Below, piece by piece: positions 17,485 to 25,943 of a stretch of 64,000 bases of DNA. The position numbers and the translations under genes are program-made. The stretch comes from Desulfurispirillum indicum S5. GTDB taxonomy: Bacteria; Chrysiogenota; Chrysiogenetes; Chrysiogenales; Chrysiogenaceae. How positions within the stretch are numbered: position 1 is the stretch's first letter; each line of letters begins with the position of its first letter. The stretch is from positions 1,097,501 through 1,161,500 of the forward strand of contig NC_014836.1 of the NCBI RefSeq assembly GCF_000177635.2. The letters are read 5' to 3'. The notes under the pieces were generated by a model. It saw nothing but the letters and a program-made list of their open reading frames with translations. It searched no databases and was not told where the DNA came from.

Positions 17485-20249
17485 GTGACACATCGCCCCT
17501 GAGCCGTGCCTACACCATAGCCACAGCCGGACTACTCCACGACATTGGCAAGTTTCTGCAGCGCAGCGGTAAAAAACTGCTGAAAGCAGATGACTACAAC
17601 TATGCCTACGGCACCAAGCACGGTTACGGCCACGTGCACGCCGCCTTCACCGGGCTTTTCTTTGATGGAAAATTCACTTTTGGCAGTGCTGATAACCAGG
17701 AAATCAAGGCATCTTACGATGGTGTGCTGCAGGCATTCCCGTCGGTTGTGCAGCATGATAAAGAAACATCCATGGCCAATCTCGCCGCCAGCCACCACAA
17801 AGTGGGCGACCAGTCCCACCCCTTGCAGTGGATTATTGCCGAAGCCGACCGCCTGGCCAGTGGTTTTGAGCGGGACAGATCAGAGGAGCAATACAACGCC
17901 TACGCCCAAGCATTGGCCAAGGAAGAGCAAAAGTCAAAACACTCAAACACCCACATGCGCAACATCTTTGCCGACATTAAACTCAGTGCAAAGGAAGACC
18001 AGCAGCCATCAGACGATAATTCAAACAAGCCAACGGAGAAAGCCCTTCACTACCCCTTTGCACCCTTGGAGCCATCGATTCTACCCATAAACAATTCCAC
18101 TGTGGAAGAATCACAAGCAGCCAAGGATTACACCCGCCTGTTGACGGGATTTGCGGAGGGACTGACCGCAATCGCCCGTCGCGTGGGGGCGAATAAAAAT
18201 GACAAAAGTTCCTCCCTCGCTAACGCCTACCTGGCCCTGGCCAGTCTTATGGAGCGATACTGCTGGAGTATCCCTTCGGCAACCGTCAGTTATGAAAATG
18301 GGAAGTTTACCCCGACCCCCACTAATATCTCCCTCTACGACCACAGCCGCGCCACCAGCGCCATAGCCACCGCCCTGTACGCCTGGCACCGGGAAAAGGA
18401 TGACATAGACCACGCCAAAGCGGGCAATCTGACACTGATCAGCAGCGTAAAGGATAGAAGCAAGGAACAGAAATTCTGTTTCATTCAGGGCGACTTCAGC
18501 GGCATCCAGCACTTCATCTTTGATGCCGGTGGAGAATCCAACAAGTTTGCCGCCAAGATACTGCGCGCCAAGTCCTTCTACGTGAGCATGGCCACCGAAG
18601 CCGCCGCCCATGCCATCTGCCACGAACTGAACCTGCCCCTCAGCTCCATTATCATGAACGCCGGTGGCAAGTTCACTATCCTGGCCGCCAACACCAGCGA
18701 CCTGCAAGCAGCCGTGGGAAGGGTTAAAACCACTATCAACGAGCACTTTCACAAACTGACCTTCGGCCAGACCCGCTTTAACATCGCCACCTTGTGCTTT
18801 CAGCCTGAGCGTTTGGTAATGCGCGAATATGCCTTGCTGATGGGGGATCTGGCCCATGCCCTGGAGTGCGAAAAACTGCGGCCACAGATCAGCGAACCCG
18901 TTTTTAAGGAGTACCTTTCCAGCCGCAAAAGCCGCGAGCTGTGCACCATCTGCGGCAAACACTGGGGGGATGAGACCAAATATGGCACTATCTGCCCCCA
19001 CTGCAACCGCTTTCGCCGCCTTGGGGAAGCACTGGTATCAGAAGAGGTCAAAGACGGCGAAGCTCGCCGCAACTACTTCCACATCCAATACTCTGAAGAC
19101 CAGAAAGAGGGCGATTGGACCTATCCTCTCTTTGGTCAGTGGCACCTGGCCTTTGGCAAAAGCCCCGACCTCAGCGCGCCCACATACAATATCGACCGCC
19201 AGAGTACATTCAGCGGCTTTGCCCACAAACACCTGGCCAATTATGTGCCTCGTTGGCGAAATGACGGGGAATGGGATGAACTACGCTACAAGGGAATCAG
19301 CAAGGAACGCTTGGAAGGTATTGAACTAAATGTTAACGCCACTAAAACCTTTGCCCATATTGGCGCTGATGCCCTGCACGAAGAAGAAAACGGCAAACTG
19401 CGGGGAGTAGCCCATCTGGGTGTGCTCAAGGCCGACGTGGATCACCTGGGTCAGATCTTCAGTCGAGGCTTTACGGTGAAGGAAAACGGCAAAGACATCA
19501 GCTACGCCAATATGTCCCGCATGTCCATGCTCTCGCGCATGCTGGACTACTTCTTCACCGGCTGGCTCCCATGGCGACTTGCCAAAAAACCAGCAGAAGG
19601 GGAAGTCGACTACCGCAGCGTTTACACCGTCTTTGCCGGAGGGGACGACCTCTTTCTCATCGGCCCCTGGAACCGCATCGTTGATCTGGCCGGGGAAATA
19701 GACCAGCACCTCCGCCAGTACACCGGAGGCAACCCCGACATTCACCTTAGCGCCGGCATCGTGCTACGCAAAGCCGCCATCCCCGTGCGCGAGATGGCCC
19801 GCGATGCCGAGGAAGCACTGGATGCCGCCAAGCATGGAGAAGGCCCTGAAGCTGGTAAAAATCGCAACCGCATTACCGTTTTTGGTCAGACTGTGACGTG
19901 GGAGGAATACAAGGAACTTATGCGCAGTGGCGATGCATTAAAGCAACGTACCCAAACGATGGAAAGTGAACTCTCCACCCAATATCTCTACGGACTGTTG
20001 AAGTTTAGCCAGGATGCTGCCACTGCGACAACATTCCCTGAAAGTCCAGAAGAAGTGAATGCCTGGATGGAGGCAGCCAAGTGGAGAGCCCGGCTGAAAT
20101 ATCGGCATCAAAGATACTTTGTGGAGAAGAGCAAAAAGGAGGAGACAAAACTCGAAGCGATGGAATTTGTGTTTAAGGATATTCAAGAAAAAACCAGTAA
20201 AATGAGCATCCCCCTTTCGCGGCTGCTCTACGACCGACGCAGGAGGTAG
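17481..20249 (+). CDS. cas10: Type III-A Cas10 (Csm1)
   Basis: 922 residues, the large subunit of the Csm complex. An N-terminal HD nuclease domain has LLHDIGKF (H20 D21) and SHHKVGD plus ADRLASGFER. A first Palm region lies around 330-430, a zinc ribbon at C488, C491, C505 and C508, and the second Palm domain has GGDD at about 720-723. HD implies target-activated single-strand DNA cutting; GGDD implies synthesis of cyclic oligoadenylates from ATP. Both motifs are intact, so the signalling branch should work. Second gene of the csm operon, overlapping cas6. Confidence 0.95.
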   Translation: MSDTSPLSRAYTIATAGLLHDIGKFLQRSGKKLLKADDYNYAYGTKHGYGHVHAAFTGLFFDGKFTFGSADNQEIKASYDGVLQAFPSVVQHDKETSMANLAASHHKVGDQSHPLQWIIAEADRLASGFERDRSEEQYNAYAQALAKEEQKSKHSNTHMRNIFADIKLSAKEDQQPSDDNSNKPTEKALHYPFAPLEPSILPINNSTVEESQAAKDYTRLLTGFAEGLTAIARRVGANKNDKSSSLANAYLALASLMERYCWSIPSATVSYENGKFTPTPTNISLYDHSRATSAIATALYAWHREKDDIDHAKAGNLTLISSVKDRSKEQKFCFIQGDFSGIQHFIFDAGGESNKFAAKILRAKSFYVSMATEAAAHAICHELNLPLSSIIMNAGGKFTILAANTSDLQAAVGRVKTTINEHFHKLTFGQTRFNIATLCFQPERLVMREYALLMGDLAHALECEKLRPQISEPVFKEYLSSRKSRELCTICGKHWGDETKYGTICPHCNRFRRLGEALVSEEVKDGEARRNYFHIQYSEDQKEGDWTYPLFGQWHLAFGKSPDLSAPTYNIDRQSTFSGFAHKHLANYVPRWRNDGEWDELRYKGISKERLEGIELNVNATKTFAHIGADALHEEENGKLRGVAHLGVLKADVDHLGQIFSRGFTVKENGKDISYANMSRMSMLSRMLDYFFTGWLPWRLAKKPAEGEVDYRSVYTVFAGGDDLFLIGPWNRIVDLAGEIDQHLRQYTGGNPDIHLSAGIVLRKAAIPVREMARDAEEALDAAKHGEGPEAGKNRNRITVFGQTVTWEEYKELMRSGDALKQRTQTMESELSTQYLYGLLKFSQDAATATTFPESPEEVNAWMEAAKWRARLKYRHQRYFVEKSKKEETKLEAMEFVFKDIQEKTSKMSIPLSRLLYDRRRR

Positions 20250-20251
20250 AT

Positions 20252-20635
20252 ATGACGATAGCAACTATTCGGGAATACGATGATCCAGAGAAAAGAGTGA
20301 AACTTTTTTCGGACCGTGCAGAGGAAACGTTCAAAGCAATGTCTGGTAGAAATCTTACGTTTACTCAGTTGCGCCGCTTCTACAATCAAATACTGAGCTA
20401 CCGGGAGCAAATTGGTGCCGATAAACCGTATGAAGAGCTATTGCCATATATAGCGATGGTAAAGGCCAAGGCTGAGTACGCATACAAACGTGATAAAATC
20501 AATGATGGCTTTAAGCGATTTATTCAAAGCAATATTGATCAGCTTTGCGATAGCCGCAAGGTAGATGACTTTTTTATCTTCTGCTCCCTTTTTGAGGCAG
20601 TAGTGGCTTACAGCAAAGGAAACCTGAGTAATTGA
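20252..20635 (+). CDS. csm2: Csm2, small subunit of type III-A complex
   Basis: A 127-residue helical protein with the Csm2 pattern LTFTQLRRFYNQILSYRE and PYIAMVKAKAEYAYKRD. It lines the crRNA/target duplex in the complex. AGGAGG sits five bases before the ATG. It is visibly more AT-rich than the flanking chromosomal genes, as are the following csm genes, which suggests acquisition. Confidence 0.92.
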   Translation: MTIATIREYDDPEKRVKLFSDRAEETFKAMSGRNLTFTQLRRFYNQILSYREQIGADKPYEELLPYIAMVKAKAEYAYKRDKINDGFKRFIQSNIDQLCDSRKVDDFFIFCSLFEAVVAYSKGNLSN

Positions 20636-20648
20636 AATGGAGGGAAAT

Positions 20649-21386
20649 ATGCAAATTAAAGAAATACGCAAAATAGAATGCTCATTGAAAGTAATTACGG
20701 GCCTTCACATTGGCGGAGGCAACGATGAAATCAAAATAGGCGGTGTGGATAACGTTGTCATTCGTGATCCCTTGACCAGTATACCCTATATACCCGGTTC
20801 ATCGCTTAAGGGTAAGATTCGTTCGCTGGCAGAGTGGACGACTGGCTGCGTTGATACTGGTGAAGGAAATGCCTTTTATATTAAGGGAAAAGCCAGTGAC
20901 GCTCCATCGAATGCGCTGCAAATCGTAAAAATTTTTGGCAATGGCAAACCAGATGGCCTTGAGGATGACAACCATACCGTGCTGCAGACACGCGTTGCCA
21001 TTTCCGACGCTTTTATGACACCAGAGAGTCAGAAGCTGTTGCTTGAAAAACTCGGCTCCTATACTGAAACCAAGTATGAAGTGAGCATTAATCGCTTGCA
21101 GGGCAAAGTTGGCGGCGGCGGTCCCCGCCAGATTGAGCGTGTACCCGCAGGGGCGGAATTCACCTTTGAAGCCATTTACAAAGTATTCCATAAGTCCGAT
21201 GATGCTGCGTTTAATAGTGCCGAAGAAACAGCATTTCAGAGTTTTCTGGAATACATCGAACTTCTTAACCATGACGGATTGGGCGGTGGTTCTTCCCGTG
21301 GCAATGGCAGGGTTGAAGTACAGTGGGCGGATTCGCAGGCAAGGTATTCTGTCGCATGGCCAAAGACTGACCAGAAAGACGGGTGA
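20649..21386 (+). CDS. csm3: Csm3, backbone RAMP and target-RNA nuclease
   Basis: About 245 residues, single RAMP domain. THe block GLHIGGG, GGVDNVVIRDP, YIPGSSLKGKIRSLAEW is the Csm3 signature, and the aspartate at about position 34 (GGVD) matches the residue that cuts target RNA every six bases. A thumb region holds RLQGKVGGGGPRQIERVPAGAEF. I start at ATG 20649 because GGAGGG is four bases upstream; the ATG at 20637 overlaps that site. Near the end, GLGGGSSRGNGRVE is the glycine-rich RAMP loop. Confidence 0.94.
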   Translation: MQIKEIRKIECSLKVITGLHIGGGNDEIKIGGVDNVVIRDPLTSIPYIPGSSLKGKIRSLAEWTTGCVDTGEGNAFYIKGKASDAPSNALQIVKIFGNGKPDGLEDDNHTVLQTRVAISDAFMTPESQKLLLEKLGSYTETKYEVSINRLQGKVGGGGPRQIERVPAGAEFTFEAIYKVFHKSDDAAFNSAEETAFQSFLEYIELLNHDGLGGGSSRGNGRVEVQWADSQARYSVAWPKTDQKDG

Positions 21387-21389
21387 ACC

Positions 21390-22367
21390 ATGGAATCGCG
21401 ACGCATTCGCATTCTGCCCCAAAGCTCATTTGTTACCCCCCTGCAATCTGATACCCTGTTTGGCCAGTTCTGCTGGTTGTACCGGGATGTGCATGGAAAC
21501 GAGGCACTTGAGGCGCTCTTGAGCGATATGTCCAACCCTCCACTGGTATTTTCTGATGGCTTTCCGGCCGGATTTCTGCCCCGCCCCATCCTGAAGCCAG
21601 TAAAACTGCCAACACAAATGCAGGATGGCATGGGCAAGGAGTATAAGAAATTTGCCTTTTTCCCATTGGAGGTAATCCAGAAGCTTCAGGGTAATCTGAC
21701 CGAAGGTGCCATTGCCACTGAATATCTGCAAAATCGCCAACAATGGCCAAAACCAGCTTCGCCAACAAAAAGTATGATGACAAAAAATGCCCTGAATTCT
21801 TTCAGTCACTCCACAGCTGGCGAATCGGGACAGCTCTATGCCAGCAATGAACTCTTTTATCCCCATGGGTCACAACTGGACTTGTATGTCAGGTTCGACT
21901 CTCAGAAGATTTCTGGAGAGACTCTTCAAGAAATCATTGAACTGATGGGGATGCAGGGATATGGAAAGGATGCTTCCACCGGACGTGGGCGCTATAAAGT
22001 TTCAGACTGGTGCGAAGCTACCATGCTGCAAAGTGCGCCAGCAGAAACCAACGCCTTTGTGGCTCTTTCTTCCTGTGTTGCCTGCTCCAGTGCCGACCCT
22101 GCCTATGGCAAGGTATTCACAAAGTTCGCCAAACATGGAGGGGGGCTGGCCGCGAGAGGCAAACACATGAAAAACCCCGTGGTGCTCTACCAGCCGGGGA
22201 GTACATTCGGAATTATACAGCCCCGTGACGTATACGGCAGGATGCTTGCCAATCTGGTAAGCGATGAAGTAGGTGGTAAACACGTGCACAATGCCTGCAC
22301 CATTGCTCTTCCATGTCACATCCCCTCTTCCGAGCTTCCACCCAAAACAGGAGGCAATAATGCGTAA
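21390..22367 (+). CDS. csm4: Csm4, crRNA-tag-binding RAMP
   Basis: 325 residues. The opening RIRILPQSSFVTPLQSDTLFG followed by FSDGFPAGFLPRPILKP is diagnostic of Csm4, which caps the 5' tag of the crRNA and contacts Cas10. GYGKDASTGRGRY is the glycine-rich RAMP loop. It ends inside the start of csm5 (8-base overlap), which implies coupled translation. Confidence 0.93.
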   Translation: MESRRIRILPQSSFVTPLQSDTLFGQFCWLYRDVHGNEALEALLSDMSNPPLVFSDGFPAGFLPRPILKPVKLPTQMQDGMGKEYKKFAFFPLEVIQKLQGNLTEGAIATEYLQNRQQWPKPASPTKSMMTKNALNSFSHSTAGESGQLYASNELFYPHGSQLDLYVRFDSQKISGETLQEIIELMGMQGYGKDASTGRGRYKVSDWCEATMLQSAPAETNAFVALSSCVACSSADPAYGKVFTKFAKHGGGLAARGKHMKNPVVLYQPGSTFGIIQPRDVYGRMLANLVSDEVGGKHVHNACTIALPCHIPSSELPPKTGGNNA

Positions 22368-23886
22368 AGATACCCAGTTCTGCCTGCTGGAAGTGCTGAC
22401 ACCCATTCACATTGGCAGTGGTGAATACTACGAGCCCATGGACTATTTCCCGAAAGAGAAAGCTCTGCACCTGTTTGACCACAGCTCTTTCCAAAGCTAC
22501 CTGAAGCAGATTGGCAAAAGCGATATTTTTTTCGATCATTGCCGCAAAAGCCGTTATGACGACCTTCTGCGCTTTATTGATGAACACGCTCCCAAGTGTG
22601 AAGCGGTGAATGCGCACATTCCCTTATCAGATGCGACACAAAAAGTTTTTGGACAAAATCGCCCGCTGTTCGGCAAGAATGACGAAATACTCCAGGTGGT
22701 AAAAGCTGGCGCTTACAGTGAACCCATAATCCCTGGCTCTTCCGTGAAAGGAGCCCTCCGCACATTAGTACTTAACTCAATATTGGGTCAAAATGAGTTT
22801 CCCGGAGATGAGCTTCGTTTTCTCGCTGAAAAAAACCTGCGTGATAGTGACAAGCAGGTTGCCTTCGACTTTTTTCGTGACTTTCGTGTAAGCGATTTTT
22901 CACCTATTGACGCACAATCTCAGATTGATATACCCAATCGCCTCTCCGATAAACGAAAATTGGATGGTGAATTCGAAGACGTGGACTGGAGATTGACAAC
23001 ACAAGGCCGCCTTGCCATGACAGAATTCATCACCAGCGGCCAGTTTATCGGCGAAATCAGTTTTGGCCACAACACCCTGTATAAAGCACCATGGAGCAAT
23101 TTCGAAAAACTCTGGGAGGACTTGCTGGCATCATCCAATGCCTATCTTGAAGCCGAAGATGACAGATTTATGCAAGCAATCCAGAATCATTCCAGAATTC
23201 GGTTGAATAGCAGTGGCCAAAAGCCTGCCTCTTCAGTTCCACAAATTCAGCAGTTACTTGAGCACGACCCGCCCGCTGGCAGTGACGAGCTGCTCCTGAA
23301 AATTGGCCGTCATACTGGCGGGAGAACGAAAATGTTGGATCGATATGAGGATAGGAGAAGAGAAAACATCTCCAGTCATTTCCAGTCATCTATCTGGTTA
23401 AGTTCAACCGGAATACCCCTTGGCTGGGTTAAGATTCGTCTGCTGAGCGATGATGAATGGCAGGACTACCAGCGTCAGTGTGCCGAAATGGCTTCGCAGC
23501 GGCAACAGGCATTTTTGCGAAGGCAGAAAATAAGGGATGAACAACAGCAGCAGCAGGAAGCCGCTCAACAAGCTGCCGTGAAACGTCAGCAACAACGCGA
23601 AGCCGAAGCTGCCGCCAAAGCCGCTGAAGCAGAAAAACTGGCCAGCATGGGCGAGGTGGAGCGTACATTGTACGAACTGACGCAGATAACTTTACCCGAC
23701 GCCCGTAACAACAAACTCATGGAACTATGGTTAAAAATCGACGGCTACACTACCGAGGAACAACAGACCATTGCCCTTGCCTGTAAACAGGAGTTTATCG
23801 CCACCAAGAAGTGGTCGGGAAAATTGAAAGAAAAACAGCAGGCGAAAGTCGACAAGGTCAAGCGGATCCTTGGGGAAACAGATTAG
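22360..23886 (+). CDS. csm5: Csm5, 3'-end RAMP with glutamine-rich tail
   Basis: About 508 residues, start at ATG 22360 with AGGAGG six bases upstream. The RAMP core has EVLTPIHIGSGEYYEP and PIIPGSSVKGALRTLVLNS. Csm5 caps the 3' side of the complex and helps crRNA maturation by recruiting cellular nucleases. The last roughly 140 residues are unusual: a long Gln/Ala/Glu-rich segment (about 360-430) predicted to be a coiled coil, then a small helical domain. Many Csm5 proteins lack this. Confidence 0.9.
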   Translation: MRKDTQFCLLEVLTPIHIGSGEYYEPMDYFPKEKALHLFDHSSFQSYLKQIGKSDIFFDHCRKSRYDDLLRFIDEHAPKCEAVNAHIPLSDATQKVFGQNRPLFGKNDEILQVVKAGAYSEPIIPGSSVKGALRTLVLNSILGQNEFPGDELRFLAEKNLRDSDKQVAFDFFRDFRVSDFSPIDAQSQIDIPNRLSDKRKLDGEFEDVDWRLTTQGRLAMTEFITSGQFIGEISFGHNTLYKAPWSNFEKLWEDLLASSNAYLEAEDDRFMQAIQNHSRIRLNSSGQKPASSVPQIQQLLEHDPPAGSDELLLKIGRHTGGRTKMLDRYEDRRRENISSHFQSSIWLSSTGIPLGWVKIRLLSDDEWQDYQRQCAEMASQRQQAFLRRQKIRDEQQQQQEAAQQAAVKRQQQREAEAAAKAAEAEKLASMGEVERTLYELTQITLPDARNNKLMELWLKIDGYTTEEQQTIALACKQEFIATKKWSGKLKEKQQAKVDKVKRILGETD

Positions 23887-23892
23887 GGTAAA

Positions 23893-24291
23893 ATGGAAAC
23901 TTTCCTCTTCATGAACGACCACACCTGGGAAATGGTTGACCGAATTGGTATACTGCTGGGCATCATCATGTTCATACCCGTTGCCTGGGCCAGCATGTTG
24001 TATATCAGACGCAACTATCTGAAAAAACGACTTGTTGAAAGAGCCCTTAAACGGGCCAGTACTCACCTTGTGGCCTGTGTGGAGCTGACCGGAAAAAGTG
24101 AAATTGCCATCAGTGCCAATGACACCATACACAAGCTGAACTTGCAGGGCACGATTCTGCCCCAGCGCGAATTCCGAAGAAGTGGTGTTGAACTTGCGAA
24201 TATGGCAAAAGTGGAAAAGCTGCGCGAAGAACTGGTGCAGTTCAAAAAAGAACTGCAACTGCAAAGCCCCGAGTATATACACCTCTTTTAG
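23893..24291 (+). pseudogene. Membrane-anchored SAVED-domain protein, 5' part (split by ISL3)
   Basis: This fragment reads 132 residues: a short N-terminus, one membrane helix (about residues 17-38, GILLGIIMFIPVAWASMLYI), a basic stretch and the first part of a soluble domain with HLVACVELTGKSEIAISAND. The final G of its TAG stop is the first base of the ISL3 element. Removing the IS and one 8-base target copy lets the frame run on through 25606-25717 to a protein of about 169 residues. The restored join reads YIHLF-YSGPVAIAIMLGDIF, which looks like the C-terminal core of a SAVED domain, a sensor of cyclic oligonucleotides. Last gene of the csm operon, seven bases after csm5. I infer a membrane effector of the type III response; the family call is by eye. 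Confidence 0.7.
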
Positions 24292-25597
24292 GTTCATCCG
24301 GTTAAAGCGTACTTTGAATTATGGAGGGCCTTTATTCTGAGCTCGAAGAATTCCATATCTCTGTATCCATAGGCTTGCCTTTTGAGGGTATCAATTTTGT
24401 TGTTGATCCCCTCAAGTGGTCCTGTTGATATGGGGTGATCATACCAGTTCAGGATTCCCTCTCGGTGCTTCTCCAGCGTTTTGGCCATTTTCTTCAATCC
24501 TTTGATAGCTGATGCTTGAGCCCTGTTGATCCAGTCATCGAGGAATACCGTGGCAGTTACCTTGTCAGTTTGTTGCCATATCTGGCGGAGATCTTCTTTC
24601 ATGTAATAGGCAACCGCCAATGGTCGATTGGCCTGCAGGGCAAGTTCAAGGCGTTCATGATCACTGGTTTGCTCGCCAATGCTCTGCGGATTTTTGAGAA
24701 GCATCCAGCGAGTGCCTTTGAGAATGCTCTTGTCATGCTGACTTGTGAGCTCATGGTACAGCTCGCGGCGAATATCGGTAAGGCGTTCATTCATAAGCTT
24801 GACGACATGGAAACGATCAAACACCAACGCAGCAGATGGAAGGTGTTCGAGCACTGCCGACCGGTAAGCCGGACTCATGTCAGCAGCAACGGCTTTGATA
24901 GATGACTTGCGACGACCAAGGCGTTTCCAGAAACCATCAAGCGCTTCTGCCTGTTTGCCTGCTCCAACGTATACGACCCTGGCTGAACCAAGGTCAATGA
25001 CGAGAGTAATGAAGCCATGTTTGCGTCCTGTGTATTTCTCATCAATGGCGATATACTCAAGCCCAGCAAGTGAAGGGCTACTGTAGTGATGATGCAGATA
25101 CTGCTTGAAAATGGACTTGACCAGGTCCCAGCCTATACCAAGAAGCCGTGCTACATCAATGAGGGTCATAGCTTGGGCAAGGGAGACCACATACCGAGCA
25201 AATGCATGGGTGTAGGAACACCGTGGAGAGGCTATTTTCAGACTCACCCGCCTGACACTACCGCACTGAAGGCACTGGATGCGTGGAACGTGGACGTGCA
25301 ACCAAGTGGACTTGATCCCCAAAGGCAAACCTCGTAACCGACGAATGCTACTGCCGCGTAATATGACAGAACGGCCAAGGCACGCAGGGCAGCGAATCAG
25401 CTTTTTACGGGGCCGGACATGGAAATTGATGGTATTGCCGCAATACTCTGTGCGGATGTAATCGTAGCCAGCAAGGCCGTAGGCATGGTAAAGAACACTG
25501 GTGAGCATGGTGCTTCTCCCGGAATTATTTGGTTGTAATCCCGATAAGTGGCACCATGCTCACTTTTTTGTCAATGTATCCTCAATACGGAAGAGCC
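24291..25597. mobile_element. ISL3-family insertion sequence (1307 bp)
   Basis: Imperfect terminal repeats (GGTTCATCCGGTT at the left; GGCTCTTCCGTAT read inward from the right, 9 of 13 identical) are flanked by a perfect 8-base duplication CTCTTTTA at 24283-24290 and 25598-25605. Eight bases is the usual duplication of ISL3 elements. The perfect duplication shows a simple insertion with no later loss at the borders. Confidence 0.93.
24294..25508 (-). CDS. ISL3-family transposase
   Basis: An intact 404-residue transposase: N-terminal zinc-finger-like region (CPACLGRSVILRG, CLQCGSVRRVSLK), a helix-turn-helix, and a DDE core with IDEKYTGRKHGF (first Asp), FDRFHVVKLMNERL (second Asp) and STGPLEGINNKIDTLKRQAYG (Glu). 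GGGAG is seven bases before the ATG. A 13-base complementary pair (25501-25513 with 25551-25563) could hide the start codon in transcripts that enter from outside. Transcribed against the csm operon. Confidence 0.93.
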   Translation of the reverse strand: MLTSVLYHAYGLAGYDYIRTEYCGNTINFHVRPRKKLIRCPACLGRSVILRGSSIRRLRGLPLGIKSTWLHVHVPRIQCLQCGSVRRVSLKIASPRCSYTHAFARYVVSLAQAMTLIDVARLLGIGWDLVKSIFKQYLHHHYSSPSLAGLEYIAIDEKYTGRKHGFITLVIDLGSARVVYVGAGKQAEALDGFWKRLGRRKSSIKAVAADMSPAYRSAVLEHLPSAALVFDRFHVVKLMNERLTDIRRELYHELTSQHDKSILKGTRWMLLKNPQSIGEQTSDHERLELALQANRPLAVAYYMKEDLRQIWQQTDKVTATVFLDDWINRAQASAIKGLKKMAKTLEKHREGILNWYDHPISTGPLEGINNKIDTLKRQAYGYRDMEFFELRIKALHNSKYALTG

Positions 25598-25605
25598 CTC
25601 TTTTA

Positions 25606-25717
25606 TTCCGGGCCTGTCGCCATCGCCATAATGCTTGGCGACATCTTTGCGAACTGCAAAAATATAATTGTCTACCACCATGATCGGGGCCGATATTATC
25701 GGAGTGCCGTAATTTAG
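25606..25717 (+). pseudogene. 3' remnant of the SAVED-domain gene
   Basis: In the frame restored by excision of the ISL3 element this stretch reads YSGPVAIAIMLGDIF, then FANCKNIIVYHHD and RGRYYRSAVI to a TAG at 25715. The order (hydrophobic GP-x-A helix, then a strand ending in Y, then an aromatic tail) is the pattern of SAVED C-termini. It has no start of its own worth calling. Confidence 0.7.
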
Positions 25718-25943
25718 CCCAGGGGTTACCGTTATTGTGACAATACACTGCCAGTGATTTTCAAAAAACGTCACATAAAGACTTCGTAGGCCGTTTTCCA
25801 GGGGTTTGCGAGTTTGTAACTTGTTCTTTAACAAAAGAATATAACTCACTCGGTTATTTTTATATATATTTTATTGCATTTCTGTCCATGTTTGCGAAAA
25901 CAGCCTCTGGAATGCAGCCTGTAAAGGCATCGATGAAGGGGGT
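25718..25943 (+). promoter_or_regulatory. CRISPR leader
   Basis: A gene-free stretch of 226 bases directly before the first repeat; its right part is rich in A and T (around 25815-25880, including TTCTTTAACAAAAGAATATA). The perfect repeats start here and the degenerate one lies at the far end, so this side is the leader and should hold the array promoter and the integration signals. I cannot fix the exact promoter boxes. Confidence 0.75.
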
